A stretch of 60,000 bases of DNA from contig NC_087081.1 in assembly GCF_026151205.1 (NCBI RefSeq), positions 13,290,340 through 13,350,339 of the forward strand, in the 5' to 3' direction. This stretch comes from Bolinopsis microptera. Its lineage: Eukaryota > Ctenophora > Tentaculata > Lobata > Bolinopsidae. The notes under the pieces were generated by a model, which searched no databases, had not been told where the DNA came from, and was given only the letters and a program-made list of their open reading frames with translations. Positions 31,227-43,900 of the stretch are shown in pieces; position 1 is the stretch's first letter, and each line of letters begins with the position of its first letter. Both the position numbers and the translations under genes were made by a program.

Positions 31227-34200
31227 AAACATCTGCAGAGAAATCACCTACCCGTCCTCCTAGAACACCCAAGTCGTCTGGTAGCGGCTTCTTCAACTTC
31301 TTCAGTGGCTCAAAGAAGCCAGATGAGGAAGAGGATGCAGTCAAAAAGGAAGTGAAGCACGATGAGCCGGAAATAGAGGGAGGGCCTAAATCAAAAGGTT
31401 TGCCTCGAGGGATCATCTCAGTATGTGTCAAGTTAACGATAGCATCTTATTCTTAAAACATCTTCCATATTTTAGCCAATTGAATCAATGTAAATGCGCA
31501 CAATTCGATTCTGTGCAAAATTGTAAAGTTTCAAAAAGGAAACAGGAGCTTGATACAAACTTATGTTGAAATGAAAATTATTAAATGTATGCTCAACACA
31601 AACAGGTATTTTAGAAAGGATATTTGGGAGTAGTGATGAGCCGAAGCCGAGTCCAACCCCTCCACCTAAACATATAGGACATCTAAAAAAGAAAAGATTG
31701 GCACCAGAACCTCCAACTAAAGGCCATGATAGGGTAATTATGTCTATGATAGTGCTATTTATAAAGCGAATGAATGCTACGACCAATTAACTGCTTTAAA
31801 AACAATTTTGCTTAAATTTTATAATTTTCTAAAGGAAGTCGTTAACAGTTTTAATGGTTAAAACTCATAAATTATTAAAATTCAAAAGCATTATGTCATT
31901 AAACTATCGATATAAATAGTTTATAAATAACTTTGATTAACTGAACCGAAAATCACACTATAGTAGAGGCTCTTACGGGCAAAAAGACGTGTTTTCTGCT
32001 ACGAGTTTAGAGACCTAACCGCTAATTGGACACAATAGTATGATGTCTAAGGATCGATAATATGTTAAGAAGTATAAATTTGGCCTTATTAGTCACGTGC
32101 TATACCAATGCGCGTTTTAAACTTTGACAGTCTATTACTCTAAGGCAAATAAAGTAATTATATCCATATTTTGTCAGCAATAAGATCACATTATTTTCTA
32201 TTTAGTGTGAAAATATGAGCTAGAACGGACATAATCTCGCTGAGTTATAGCTGTTTGAAATTTATGATGAACGCGCGGGTGCCAATTGATAACAACTAAA
32301 TGCTTTTGCGCGTAGTGCGCGTCGAAAATTTGGCAAAAACGCTTGCGGAGTGACAATATTCAAACTTCGATTAAGTATATGAAGTGGGTACTTCTCGGAA
32401 AGGAAAAATTTAGGCAAACACGATGTGACTATTTTTGGGTTGATTTAATACAACTGCAAAAAATTATTCAAACTTAAAGCAAAAAAGTCAAAATTTTTAC
32501 CACTTTTTTGGATTTTTACCTCAGAACAAATAGAGGGATTTGTTTTATTTTTATACAATCTTGTGCGGCTGTCTTTTAGCTATCTTTATGCAAGTTTTGC
32601 CGACATGCCAACAAAATTAACTTGCTCAAAATATCAAAAAACATGGTTTTTTGGCCTATTTTTGGCCCAAAAATCGGTTTTTTTGCGATTTTACCCCAGA
32701 ACAATCAGTCCAATCATCTTGAAACCACTTTCAATCGATTCTACGGTCAAAAATACGTCTAGTAAGGTGTATCTGGGGTCCCTAACGTATCGAGCAGACA
32801 ATGCCCGTAAGAGCCTCTACTACTATCCAAGTAAAGTAATAAATTGTTTTGAGTATACGTTGCTCGCATGAGTGGCAGTTCTGCAGTTTTGTCATACCTA
32901 TAATGAATGTTTCAACAAGAACCCAGTTGGGGGCTATCTTTCTATATATAAAGCGAGACGATATATATATGGATCCGTGCCATTTTACTGACACCAAAGC
33001 ATCAACGTTAACGCGACATTTCCCCAAGAACCGTAAAAGATATACAACTGAAACTTTTTTGACTGGGTCAAATGCTTTAATGGCCTTCAAATCAGCATGA
33101 AAAAAATAAAAAATTGGCCAAGGAATAAGAATTTTATTGCCCAAAATTTGGACCCCCAAGTGGTGTCAAAAACGCGAATTAAATAGGTATTATTATTTTA
33201 GTCTCTTGAGTCTTGACACGACTTTATAGTAGCTATAAACAGGATTAAACAGGATTAAACAAGATTAAACACAAATTTGTCAATGAGAGCCCTAACACTC
33301 ACGTCTTGACTATACATCAATAGAGAAATAAATAAATAAATAATGTGCAAGAGTGTTCTTTAGATTAAATTTTGTTTAAATCATACAAATTTAACTTCGT
33401 CAAATCTTTGTCGAAAAAGAAACAAGTGCGAATAAAACAATTTAATTCCCATGAGCATGTTCCAAAATGATATGATATGATGATATGAATTAGTAACCGA
33501 ATATATATAATTATAGGAGCAAAATAAAATTTCTGTACGGTGTGAACCGGGAATTTATTTATTTAACATCTGACCAGTCTATATTTTTCAGAAACAATCT
33601 GGACGTTATGAAAACGTCACACCCTCTGAAGAGGATAGAAAACCTATGGTTTGTGTTTTGCTAAACTTCGTCCTTTTATTTTATTTACATATTTTATCTT
33701 ATTTAATTTTATCTTATTTACATATTGTATTTTATTTGCATATTTTATTTTATTTACATATTTTATTTTATTTACATATTTATAAACTACGCAAACCCTT
33801 CACTTTGGAAATAGATATTGAATGGATTCTTTAATTACTTTTCTCGCCCTATTTTACAAACATTTTATGCATTATTGATAATTATCAGGGCCGGTCGTTC
33901 ACATATTACGTAATCAATATTTTAGCATTAATCAAGACCCAACCCCCCCCCCCCCCCCCCCCCTCTTAACAGCAATATTACGTAATCATCAATCATGACT
34001 TGACCCCCCCACTCTTGACTTTTTTCCCTAGAAAACGCTTTTCAATTTCTTTACGTTTCATGTTACCCTGATAATGCTATCATGATGAGCCGAAATCAAT
34101 GTTATGGTAATAAACGACCAAACAGACCCCCCCCCCCCCCCCCCCCCGTTATCAATCGTAAGCATTTGGAAACCAGCCCCCGCCCCATCGACTGATTACG

Positions 34201-36890
34201 TAATATGTGAACGACCCCTTAGGAGAGATTGGATATATCAAAAATAAGCGTGGAGAGAGGAGCAATTGCTGAGGAGAAATCACGAAAAGAAATAGAAAGT
34301 GAAAATAAGCTTAGAGCCCTAAGGGATCAAGAAATAGCTGACAGAGAGTTTATAGAAAAAGAAACTGAGGCTAGGAGGAAGGAAGAGGATAAGCGAAAAC
34401 GACGAGGTTTCTTGAAGCACGATCTTTATTTAATTCAAATAACACCCAGATTTATTTAAAATGATAATCAGACAGAATTGAATGATTGAACTTTTATATT
34501 TATCAAGTTGTTTTACATGAAATTAAATCACAAATACTAAGTGCTCAATTTATGATTTAAGCGAGTATAGACGCTAAGTCAGAACGAGAGAGACGACTAG
34601 TTGATGCTACTGATCGAGCCAGGGAAGCAAGAGCCAATGACAAGGTCATTAAGGGGGAACTTCCGACTATGGAAAGGTATTACTATTAGATAATAGATAT
34701 ACCCTCGATTATTTAAATGAAAGTGTCATACGAATATAATTTATGTTGGGGAAGTTGAATCTTGCTGTTTAGTGTTTACGATATAACCAACTATAGCCAA
34801 GTCAGTAGCAGAATAATTGGAAATAAGTTGTTTATTAAATAAGTTCAAATTAATGACCATCTTGTGACATTTAAATCGGCAACATAATTAAATTGAAATG
34901 TAGCTCATAACCTCATGCTAAACCAGCATTTTATAACATTAACATTAACATAGCTTATAAAGTTAACGCTGGTTTGATCACTTGCTGAGCGATAAATACA
35001 ATTTTCTATTTTACAGTTGGAAGGAGGAAGAGCGACTGAGGAAGCAAAGCTATGAAAAAAGGAAAAAGTACCAAGAAGAACAGGTTCGAACTATATTATG
35101 ACAATTTCTTTTCTCGTACCTTAATGTGTCTTACCGCATGACCGAAAGGGAAACTTGAAGCAACTATAATGACGGCGCGAATATAGCAAACCCAATAACC
35201 AAACTGTATCACTTCTTGACATCATGACTTCACGCTCAGACACACTTAAAGCGAGAGTTCGCGGTACAAGAAGCTCGGGAAGCTCGCGAGAAACTGGAAC
35301 GAGAAGAAGCTGCGCGACGAGCTGCCCAAGAAAAAGATCAAATAGATTCACTGGAACAAGAGCTGGCAACTCCCCGACACGTGTCTGGGGAAAGAGGGTT
35401 ATTTGCGGAGGTGTCACCTGACACTGCTGATGCTCAAAGACAGGGTGAGTCTGACATGAGATTTAGAATTAGCGTCAAGTAATAGTATTTGACCTCGCTC
35501 TCCATGACAAAGATGAAGTTGTTATCCACGTCTAAAATTTTATCAGGTTACGCCAAACAGCGTCAGGGTCCATAAATAACAATTTAACGGACACATAATT
35601 TAAGAAAGGAGAGGTCTCCCATTAAGGTCATTATCCCTTTTTTGGTGGGCAGCACTGTTCCTCTCCACAGGTCTATCATCACGGGAAAGGAAAGCAAGTG
35701 GTGAGGTATTCAGGAAGCAACACGATAGTCTTGATCACGTCAGAGAAGATTTATTGAGACAGGAGGGGTTCGCTTTGGAGGTTGCTCCACAAGGTTTATA
35801 TTTAAGTTGCTCCACCACCTCCGGTCCTGCATCTTAGCCTACGTCAGTTATGTATTTTCATTTGTCTCCCCACTGGCAATTTCAGATAATTGAAACTGCA
35901 ATTCTAATTCTATAAGTCATGTCATCAATATTCAAGGATACACTATTTATATTCATACCAATACTGCTGTTGACGGACCTCGTGACCGGCCTTTTGTTCT
36001 GAAGATAGAGACTATAAGAATCCCTCTTTCACCATGAAGCTGAATTCTCTGAGTCTCTATTTTCAGGAGAATTGGACGAGGCAGCAACAAAAATTCAATC
36101 TGCAATAAGGGCAGCACAAATCAGACAAGCTCTCAAACAGCAAGGTTCTAAATTATTAAATTAGATGACAGTAACTATTGCAAGATGAATAACATATTTG
36201 TGCTCACAATTCGTCAGAAATGTTCATCAAATCTACAATATATTCACTAATAAATAATGGCATTTCATTGCTCCTATTAGTATTTCTTTTTTGAAATATA
36301 GATAGGAGAGTGCATGACCGTCATATAAATATTAACAAATCAAACTCTAGTAGAGGAAACGGAGGAAGAAGACGATGAAGAATCAGAGGAATCAGAAGAC
36401 GAGGAATCTGAGTATGAAGAAGCTGAAGAAGATGCAACTGAAGCGGCGGAAGAGGTGGAGGAGGCGGCGGAGATGGAGGAGGCGGCAGTGCTGGCCGCCC
36501 CAGAGCCTCCTGTTCACGGTTAGTACGATACGTTTGAATATAAACTACCGGTCTACCCTGTAGGTGCCTAACCCTTTACTCATTTAGTCGATTTAAATTT
36601 AATGATTTATCCGATGATACTCCCAGACATTTTTTTCACAGAATATATCATCTTGATAATTATATAATAATAATAATGTATCATCTTAGACTTAACATTC
36701 CTAACATGCTTTATATTCTACAGAAACTATGTATATCAATATGTAACTCTTTAAACACAATTTCACTACAGAGCCCGAGGAGCAACATAACCCATGGGAG
36801 TTTGATATAGAAGAGCGATCACAGAGGTCCTCCAGACAAAACTCAGTCTCTTCAAGGAAAAAGAGGACCAGCGTCTTCAAACGGAAATAA
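31227..36890 (+). CDS. Gene 1: acidic/basic coiled-coil protein with an IQ motif (11 exons to stop)
   Basis: Exons, all joined in phase by GT-AG introns: 31227-31397, 31606-31733, 33592-33648, 34223-34406, 34562-34676, 35017-35083, 35252-35444, 35671-35793, 36067-36144, 36351-36518 and 36772-36890 (TAA). With the exon at 671-852 they encode about 525 residues. Order: Ser/Pro/Lys-rich N-part (PTRPPRTPKSSGSG, PKPSPTPPPKHIGH); a highly charged helical middle (EARRKEEDKRKRR, REARANDKVIKGE, QEAREAREKLEREEAAR); an IQ motif; a long Glu run; and a basic C-tail ending TSVFKRK. I do not recognise the family. A calmodulin- or light-chain-binding cytoskeletal role is an inference from the IQ motif. An AATAAA at about 37436 may end the transcript. 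Confidence 0.78.
31963..32820. mobile_element. TA-flanked inverted-repeat element in a gene 1 intron
   Basis: The ends read GTAGAGGCTCTTACGGGCA and the exact complement TGCCCGTAAGAGCCTCTAC, flanked by TA on both sides. The interior is AT-rich, with no transposase frame. It is probably a mariner/Tc1-type MITE. It sits between the exons at 31606 and 33592. Confidence 0.8.
33236..33350 (-). mobile_element. LINE 3' end fragment, third copy of the TTTAATCCTG family
   Basis: The tail reads as AAACAGGATT repeats on the plus strand, followed by TCTTGACTATACATCAATAG and then AAATAAATAAATAA. The same order of motifs is found at 15337-15425 and 16262-16370. Only about 115 bases of the 3' end are present. 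Confidence 0.75.
33886..34218. mobile_element. TTACGTAATC-family MITE abutting a splice acceptor
   Basis: The left end reads CAGGGCCGGTCGTTCACATA with TTACGTAATC, and the right end is GATTACGTAATATGTGAACG then ACCCCT. Two C runs (about 19 and 24 bases) lie inside. The right end is followed within four bases by the AG of the acceptor for the exon at 34223, so the tract before that acceptor (ACGACCCCTTAG) comes largely from the MITE. Confidence 0.7.
36067..36144 (+). CDS. Gene 1 exon encoding the IQ motif
   Basis: The exon (phase 1 in and out) reads GELDEAATKIQSAIRAAQIR and then QALKQQ. IQSAIRAAQIR fits the IQ consensus IQxxxRxxxxR, with the usual AAxKIQ lead-in. IQ motifs bind calmodulin or myosin light chains, often without calcium. 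The next exon (36351-36518) is almost pure Glu/Asp/Ala/Ser. Confidence 0.8.
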
Positions 36891-37950
36891 GAATTAAAAT
36901 GCACTCTTGGACTGAAGTTTAGTCTATCTCAGATGTAGCAGGCGATCGCCCAAATGACATTTTAAAAGCATCAATGTTCTCCTAGAAATAGAACTCCTAA
37001 ATAGACAATATTAAATCCCTAGTGAAAGTGGAATGATCGACTGTGCTGCGATGGAATCGCTCAACCCCTTGGCGTTAAATGAGATGAAATGAGATAATGT
37101 TATATACATGGCACCATGGACGAACCAGTACCATGTCAGAATCAGTCAGACGAACAATGTTTGTTAATATGAAACTTTCGTAGATGTTTTGATCACGCCT
37201 ATAGTTCCCCGCTCCCCAATTCTTCTAATGAAGTTGGTGCTTTTTGCGTGGCCATATTACTAGAAATGTTATTGGAAATGTCACGTGATTCTGGATACAC
37301 ATCATTTTGAAAGTAATTACTACATTTTTGTTGGACCAGTTTTTGCAACTTTGTTAAATGAAAAATTAAAAAGACTTTCTTCATCATGTGCCAGGAGCAA
37401 AAGTGGGCAAATATATACATTATACATGAACTTCAAATAAAAAAAGTTATTTACAATATCTTATAAAATTCATGACATCAGTGTATTACATGAACATCTG
37501 TCCTTGTATCCTTTTTCTGGGTTATCAATCTGATTCTGAGTTGTATTTACATGAGTAATAAGTGCAGATCTCCTTTTGCAAAATGTGGATATTGCTGACC
37601 ATGAGCTCCCTCTTTAAAACAGGGATAACACAATTTTTATCGCGTTTTTTTTGGGATCCAATCCTAATCACTAACTGACAATCGCTCTGAAAAAATCCAA
37701 ACGGATTGGCTGATTTAACTGACCGTGTCTTTGATCACGAGGTATACTACTACATCACATAAAGTATACTGTGACGTGGGAATGTGACGACGTGACGTCA
37801 CGGACTCACGTGAAGTAGTGTGTGACGTCACGTGAGGGAATGTGACGTCACGTGAGGAATTCAAATGTGACGTCACGCTAGGTAGGTTTTGATTTGTTAC
37901 GTCACGAGAGAAAATGTGACGCCGAGTAGCATCTCGCAAAGTTCTTTTCA
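36891..37950. other. Interval between convergent genes 1 and 2
   Basis: The interval holds the presumed 3' untranslated regions of both genes, a possible poly-A signal for gene 1 at about 37436, and the TGACGTCA cluster at 37793-37914. I see no coding exon. Confidence 0.6.
37793..37914. repeat. Cluster of TGACGTCA (CRE-type) palindromes
   Basis: Perfect TGACGTCA octamers occur at 37793, 37823, 37843 and 37868, with a near match (TTACGTCA) at 37907. Several are followed by CGTGAG. TGACGTCA is the classical CREB/ATF site. The cluster lies between the 3' ends of two convergent genes, within the likely 3' untranslated region of gene 2, so a promoter role is doubtful. It may be a short tandem repeat or an enhancer. 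Confidence 0.7.
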
Positions 37951-40900
37951 TCATGTAACACTTGCCACCTTTTCAACCTGAAATATATAAAATTATGAAC
38001 AACAAATTTATAAACGGTTTCAAGAATAACAACTGTCTTAACGTTTCCGGATTTCCGTACTTAAAAAGCAAAATGGATTTCATTTCCAAAACCTGATAGG
38101 TTTTCACACGAGAAAATAAAACCTTGCGTTTGAACAAAGACAATTAAAAACTAACCTTACTGACTTTAATACTACTTGGAGGCGACACAATAGGAGCAAG
38201 ACGTTGTCTCGAGTTGGAGGTTGAGACAAACCCGCTAGTGTACCCAGATCGGAGCGGGGGCAGGTTGTCGCTGGTCGTCAAACTTATCTCCTCACTCTGC
38301 GAGGTGGTGAGTTAGTTGTTGTAAACGTGGTATTATACTATACTATAGGTGGTTGCTAAGAGTAAGGATTATAGCAACTGTCTAAGCAATTATTGGTCTT
38401 AAGATAGAATGATATGTTTTTGGATTGATGATGGTGTATTAACATTATTTTGTGCATTACAATGAGAATAAATAAAATTTGCAGTTGTATTTTAAATTAG
38501 TTTAGAGTAGTTAAATTGGCAGAAGAAAACACAAACAGTCAAGAACAGGGACAAATATAATTTATGTTGTCAAAATTGTAATTTGTATCACACAACTGTT
38601 AATTTTACCACTTGCACCCACCTTATAATCACTGTTGATGGACAAGAACTCCGCAGTACTTGTAGCATTAGACTTAGGACGGAAGCTACCATTACTTTTA
38701 GAGGGTCTCACCACGACAAAGGATTTGATTGTTTTGCTGGAGTTTCTGGAGTCGGCAGGCTGGGAGACTGTGTTGCGAGCTACTGTTATCCTGGAAGTAC
38801 GGGGGTGAGTGACGTAAAAGTACGGTAAGTTTAAATGTCGCATTTTAATGAATTTATGAGGCTTAAATTTTGGAGAAATAACTTTCAATGACAATATCCG
38901 ACAAAAAGTAATTTTCGAACATAATTCAACGTCTGGAGTCCAGACGTTGAATTATGTTCGAAAATTACTTTTTCTGGACAAAGATTATGAGCAAAGTTCA
39001 AATAGACAATCGTAGAAAGATTCGTGGAACAGTAGGTTGAAACGAGCAAGATCTATTATAGTGAAGTTTAACCTGTTGCAGTCCATCTCCAATAGTTTAG
39101 GGATATCAGGAGTCCAGTCCTGAAGAGGAGCTGTCCTAGAGGCTCCAACCGACCAAGTGGACCCAGCATCAGGGTCCTGAGGTTGCTCCATGTTCTCCAG
39201 GTCCATACTTCCCTCAGTGGGCCGGGTTTGCTGGACAAAGGTTGGGGTTTTCCTTGTTTGGTTCTTGTTGAGAGTGTGGGCTTTGTAGGCTATGTAGGGT
39301 TTTATCAGGAAGATACCGGACTGATGTTCCAATCTGTCCAATTGTTTAGTCAGTAGGTATGCCAAGTCTTCTCTTTCTACAGCTAGATCGTCCATCTCAA
39401 CTCCGTATCTAAGTGAGAGCAAAATAATGAAAAACAATTATATCTATTGTCTACTCATAACATGACAAAGTTTTGAGAGAGATAACATTTGAGCTGTGAA
39501 CGTTTTGAAATTTGCATATCCATCTTCAGTTATATGAGCAGATACCTGTTCTTTCTCAGCAGGAACAGTTCGTCAAGTCTGGTGAGAACATCGTCTATAT
39601 CCTCGTTAACTGGCCTGTTCATCTGTATATTCTCTGTGAAGAAGTGAACAAGTTATTCTCGGCTTAGCCTTGCTCTTTGAAATTTCAAACAGGAGTTCTC
39701 CATTCTCCAAGTTAGGTACACTAACATTATTCAAGTCTAAGTTAATCTTTTGTTGTGCATGAACCGGAACATTATGCTGTTAAATTAAGAGCGTGCATTA
39801 ATAATAATAGCTCATAAGTGACATGACAAAAATGTTGATCATAAGGACAGTAGTCACTAGTCACTTCGCTACACGTGATTCCAAATTTGTCACTAATTGA
39901 CTAATTGGTCATTAATGTAGTTACTTATTAATTCAATGTTAGATCCGACGTACCCTCCATGATCTGCATCCTAGCATGAGATATGTAATGTTTAGCAAGG
40001 TGTTGTAACCTCTTCTGTGGTATGTTCGTGTAATCGTTCATCATTGCGACCACCTCCTGCAAAAACGAGCATATTATAAATACGATAACGTCATACAATA
40101 AATGACTTCGTAAGTAATGCCACTATGTTCGTTCTTAGAATGTTATACATCGCTGGTGGCGTTATTGGTATGATTTCTTTTCGATAAAGTTAAACAGACG
40201 AATAATGCTCTCTATATAAATTATAATCAAAATTCACCCAAGTACTATGATATAATACTGTTATATCGTTATACTATTACATCGTTACACTTTAAGTAAA
40301 TCTATTCAATCGAGTTTGACCTCATCACTAGTAGCTCTGATTTGACTTTTCTTCTTTGTCATTCTTTAGTTACAAATTTTAAGCTAACTTCACAATGAAC
40401 GAGTATTAAAACTTAACACTGTCTTATGAAACAAAAGCCAGAACTACAAAAAGACAAGCAATCGACCTCAACACTTTACCTGAATGAGATCCCCACTTAA
40501 AGCTAGCACGATATATTATAACGGATAAATATTTAATAAAGAAATTAAATATCGTGAGAAATCTCGAGAACTTCACGACACAATACTACAATATGTTTGT
40601 CTTGAAGCTGAGTGATGACACAGCTTATCGATATTTGTTGGTCGTGCAGCTGTGTTCAGGATAAATATCTTTTTCGATAAGCTGTGCTATTAACAAATAA
40701 ATGAAGATGCATGATGAAAAATAAAAATGGTGTTAAAAGCTATCGGCAGTTTATCGACATAAACACAGTCGGGCCCTGATATGGATATTAAAATATCCAA
40801 GAGATGAATTTTAATATCTGTTCTGCAGAAGATGGTTAAGACTTAGGCGCAGGTGCACTGAAGCTTAGCCATAAGTGATACGAGCGGTTAAGATGGTCAG

Positions 40901-43900
40901 GTTAACATGGTCGGGTGCCGTGAAAACCACCATTCTTATTAAACCTCATTCTTATCAAACCTCATTCTTATTAAACCTCATCCATACTATATACTCTTAT
41001 ACCAATAAAATGTAAATGTCGCATGGTTTGGCATCTGATTTGTGATGCAATAGATTAATAAGATTTGTACATGTATCAACTTAAGCGAGACGAAACATTT
41101 AGGAACGGCCATACAATCGTTAGAGTAATAAACCCAATCACAATATATAATAATGGTATTTTGTGAATTAACACTTAATCACAGACTTGTTGGAGATACT
41201 AGATATCTTGGACTGAGCGATCGCCGATCTTGCTCGAAGCCTACCCAAGGTAACCATTACTTAACCAAGGTAGGTACTTACAAAACAATCAGTTCAGCTG
41301 ATAAAACGGGCCATGCTAAACCTGAAGGGAGGGTATTACCTCGTTAGTGTTTAAATATCGAGTATTTACCTCGTATTGTTTTGGTGTTATCTTGTGGTTG
41401 AGAACAGCCTGTTTAAGAGATCTCTTGTTGTGTTCCAGATCTGTGAAGGCAAACATTGCTGTGTACTGGGCTGGAGGTCTCCGCATCTTGCCCTGCAACA
41501 ACACGTGTCAAACAAAGCACACCAACCAAGTGAGAGTCTCCACTTAGTGTAGATTCTCACTTCGTCCCCGACAATCAAATATTATCGACCCACTCACAAT
41601 TGTGAAAAAATATACCTATTAAATCACATGAACGTACAAAGAGGCGGCGCTAATATTTGCACAAGCATGAGACAAACAATAAGGACAAACAAATAAGAGG
41701 TGATTTATTAAAATAGATCAAAGATACTATTAGTATCAGTGACACTAGAAGTCACTATTATTAGTGACACTAGTAGTCACTAGTATTAGTATAAGTGACA
41801 CTAGCTGCAGTCACTAGTATATTTAGTGACAGGACGGGAAGTTACCTGAACAGGCTCAGCGGGAGGTTTGAAGGGTTTGAACTTGTTTATTGGAGAAGTG
41901 GCGCGGTCACACTGGGCAACTGATCTGCGGGGATTGGAGTTGGAAGTTAGAAAATAGGTTGGGTTGTAAAATGTTTTATTCTGTGCAAAAAAATTGAAAA
42001 CTGTGATTATCTGTATGTTGTTAAAATCTAGCTTTATTTAAATAGAAAGAAAGCTGAATTATTAGCGCTTGTTACAATGAATCTGACTAAAATAGATAAG
42101 CTCACCTCTGCCTTGATTTGGGCGGTGATCTGTTCACTGGTGACCAGGTTAGTTGTTCTATCTTGCCACGTTCCTGTTTTATAATTATATCATTACTAAA
42201 GTTGAGAAAGTTATTTTTCATCATTTTAATGTTCGCCAATATTTGTAGTGTCGGATTGATCAAATTCGATTTAGGCTTCATCAGGTTTTAAATCGTCTAG
42301 TAACAAAAGTTGTAACAAAAGTTGGGGACTGCGTTGTTTAAAACAGGGCTACTCTAAGTCATTCTCATGGCTATTCAAAATTATCAACAAATTTAATTTG
42401 AAAAGAAAAACCACAAACACCGAGCTTGCTAAAAAATTGACAAATTAAACAAATTGAAATGGTCAAATGTCACAAAACCACAGAAAACCTTGCTGAGCTT
42501 TTTGAAAATCTTGTGAACCGTTTTCTCCGAACTATGCATAACTGAAAATGCAGATATGTATGTTAAAACATTCAAATTATTCAAAGCACACGTACTGTTA
42601 GTTTAAAACATACCTACCATCCGAAATCAAAATCCTGCTTGTTCCCAAAACAGCAACATCTGCTTTACGATATAATTAACTGCAAAACAATAAGCAAATT
42701 GATATGGATGTGGACGATACCTATACTTATAGAGACTGCTAAAAATAAAATGGTCAACGAAATGTAATACGATATCAGGTGAATTTGAACCTGTTCAAAT
42801 TTACAGGCCTGTAAACGAGATGATATATTATGTGTAGTGTAGAAGCACACTTTTGATCGGTCTAATTAAATAATTAATTAAACAAATCGATCTCGTTACA
42901 TAATTTATTCATTCAAGAGTAAAATAACCGGTGAAAGTAAGCTAATCTTAACTTTTGTGACATTCGAAAATTCTCTCTAAAATTGTTACTGAAATCACCG
43001 TTATAAATTTCCTCAGCCTATTAGTGTCTATTTAGTGTTGCCGCCTATCAAAGTACATGTAAATGTTTATATAGTGATGCTCTGTGCTTTTATCTTTTTA
43101 TCATCGAAAACATCTTAAGTTGCCGAAATTCAAATAAATTTGCCGATCAATTGTGTTTAAACCATACGAAGGTCTTTCGAATCCATCCATCGATAATATC
43201 GATGGATTCGAAAGACCTTCGTATCGGGGTGGCCAGCCACACCTGTTTTTCTAAATTACTCTGAATCTCTAAAACAACAGAAAAAAAAGATAAGAACAGT
43301 TTGATAGTTGGATCGCTTGCACTCTTGCAGGCAAAAAGCCAAATTTTTGATACTCTGACACTTGTGGTCATAGCAAAACATAATTTGTTGTGCCAATCTT
43401 CGGGGGCTAAAGCGATTCCAGAAGCAAAGTTTCGCCGCGAATCAAATGTTTACCATCCATATGGTCCAGACTCCAGATTTCAATACTGTACGGTATTTTG
43501 TTGATTGCGAGTGTCTCAATACAGTGTCCGTAAGCCGCCTAGGTTAAGAAACAGTGGTTTACGAAGGGGGAGGGGTTCAAAATGGTAAAAACTCAAAATT
43601 CGCCTTAAGTATAATTAATATAATTGGTAGACCAAAAATTATCTGAAAAAAAAATCAGCAGTAAAAGGAAAAAGGAAAGAGTTCAAAGAACTTCAAATAA
43701 TGAACAAAATTTAAAGTAAATCTAAAGTTTAAAATGTGTTGTGTGCTCCTTAGCCTTTGACGGACGGACGGTTTAGCCACAGCTGGCGTAAAATGCCTCA
43801 AAACCATCTTGCCTCCTCGCATATTTTATATCAGTCATATCTAAACAATCATTATGATTGAAAATTCCTGACATGCAGAGGAGCTGACGATTTGACCAGA

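Noticed and set aside
37793-37914. CRE-driven promoter of gene 1 or gene 2
   Set aside because: It lies downstream of both coding regions, so a promoter call is not supported.
38583-38828. Plus-strand frame with a plausible-looking Cys pattern
   Set aside because: It is antisense to the gene 2 exon at 38622-38790, which has good splice sites and phase.
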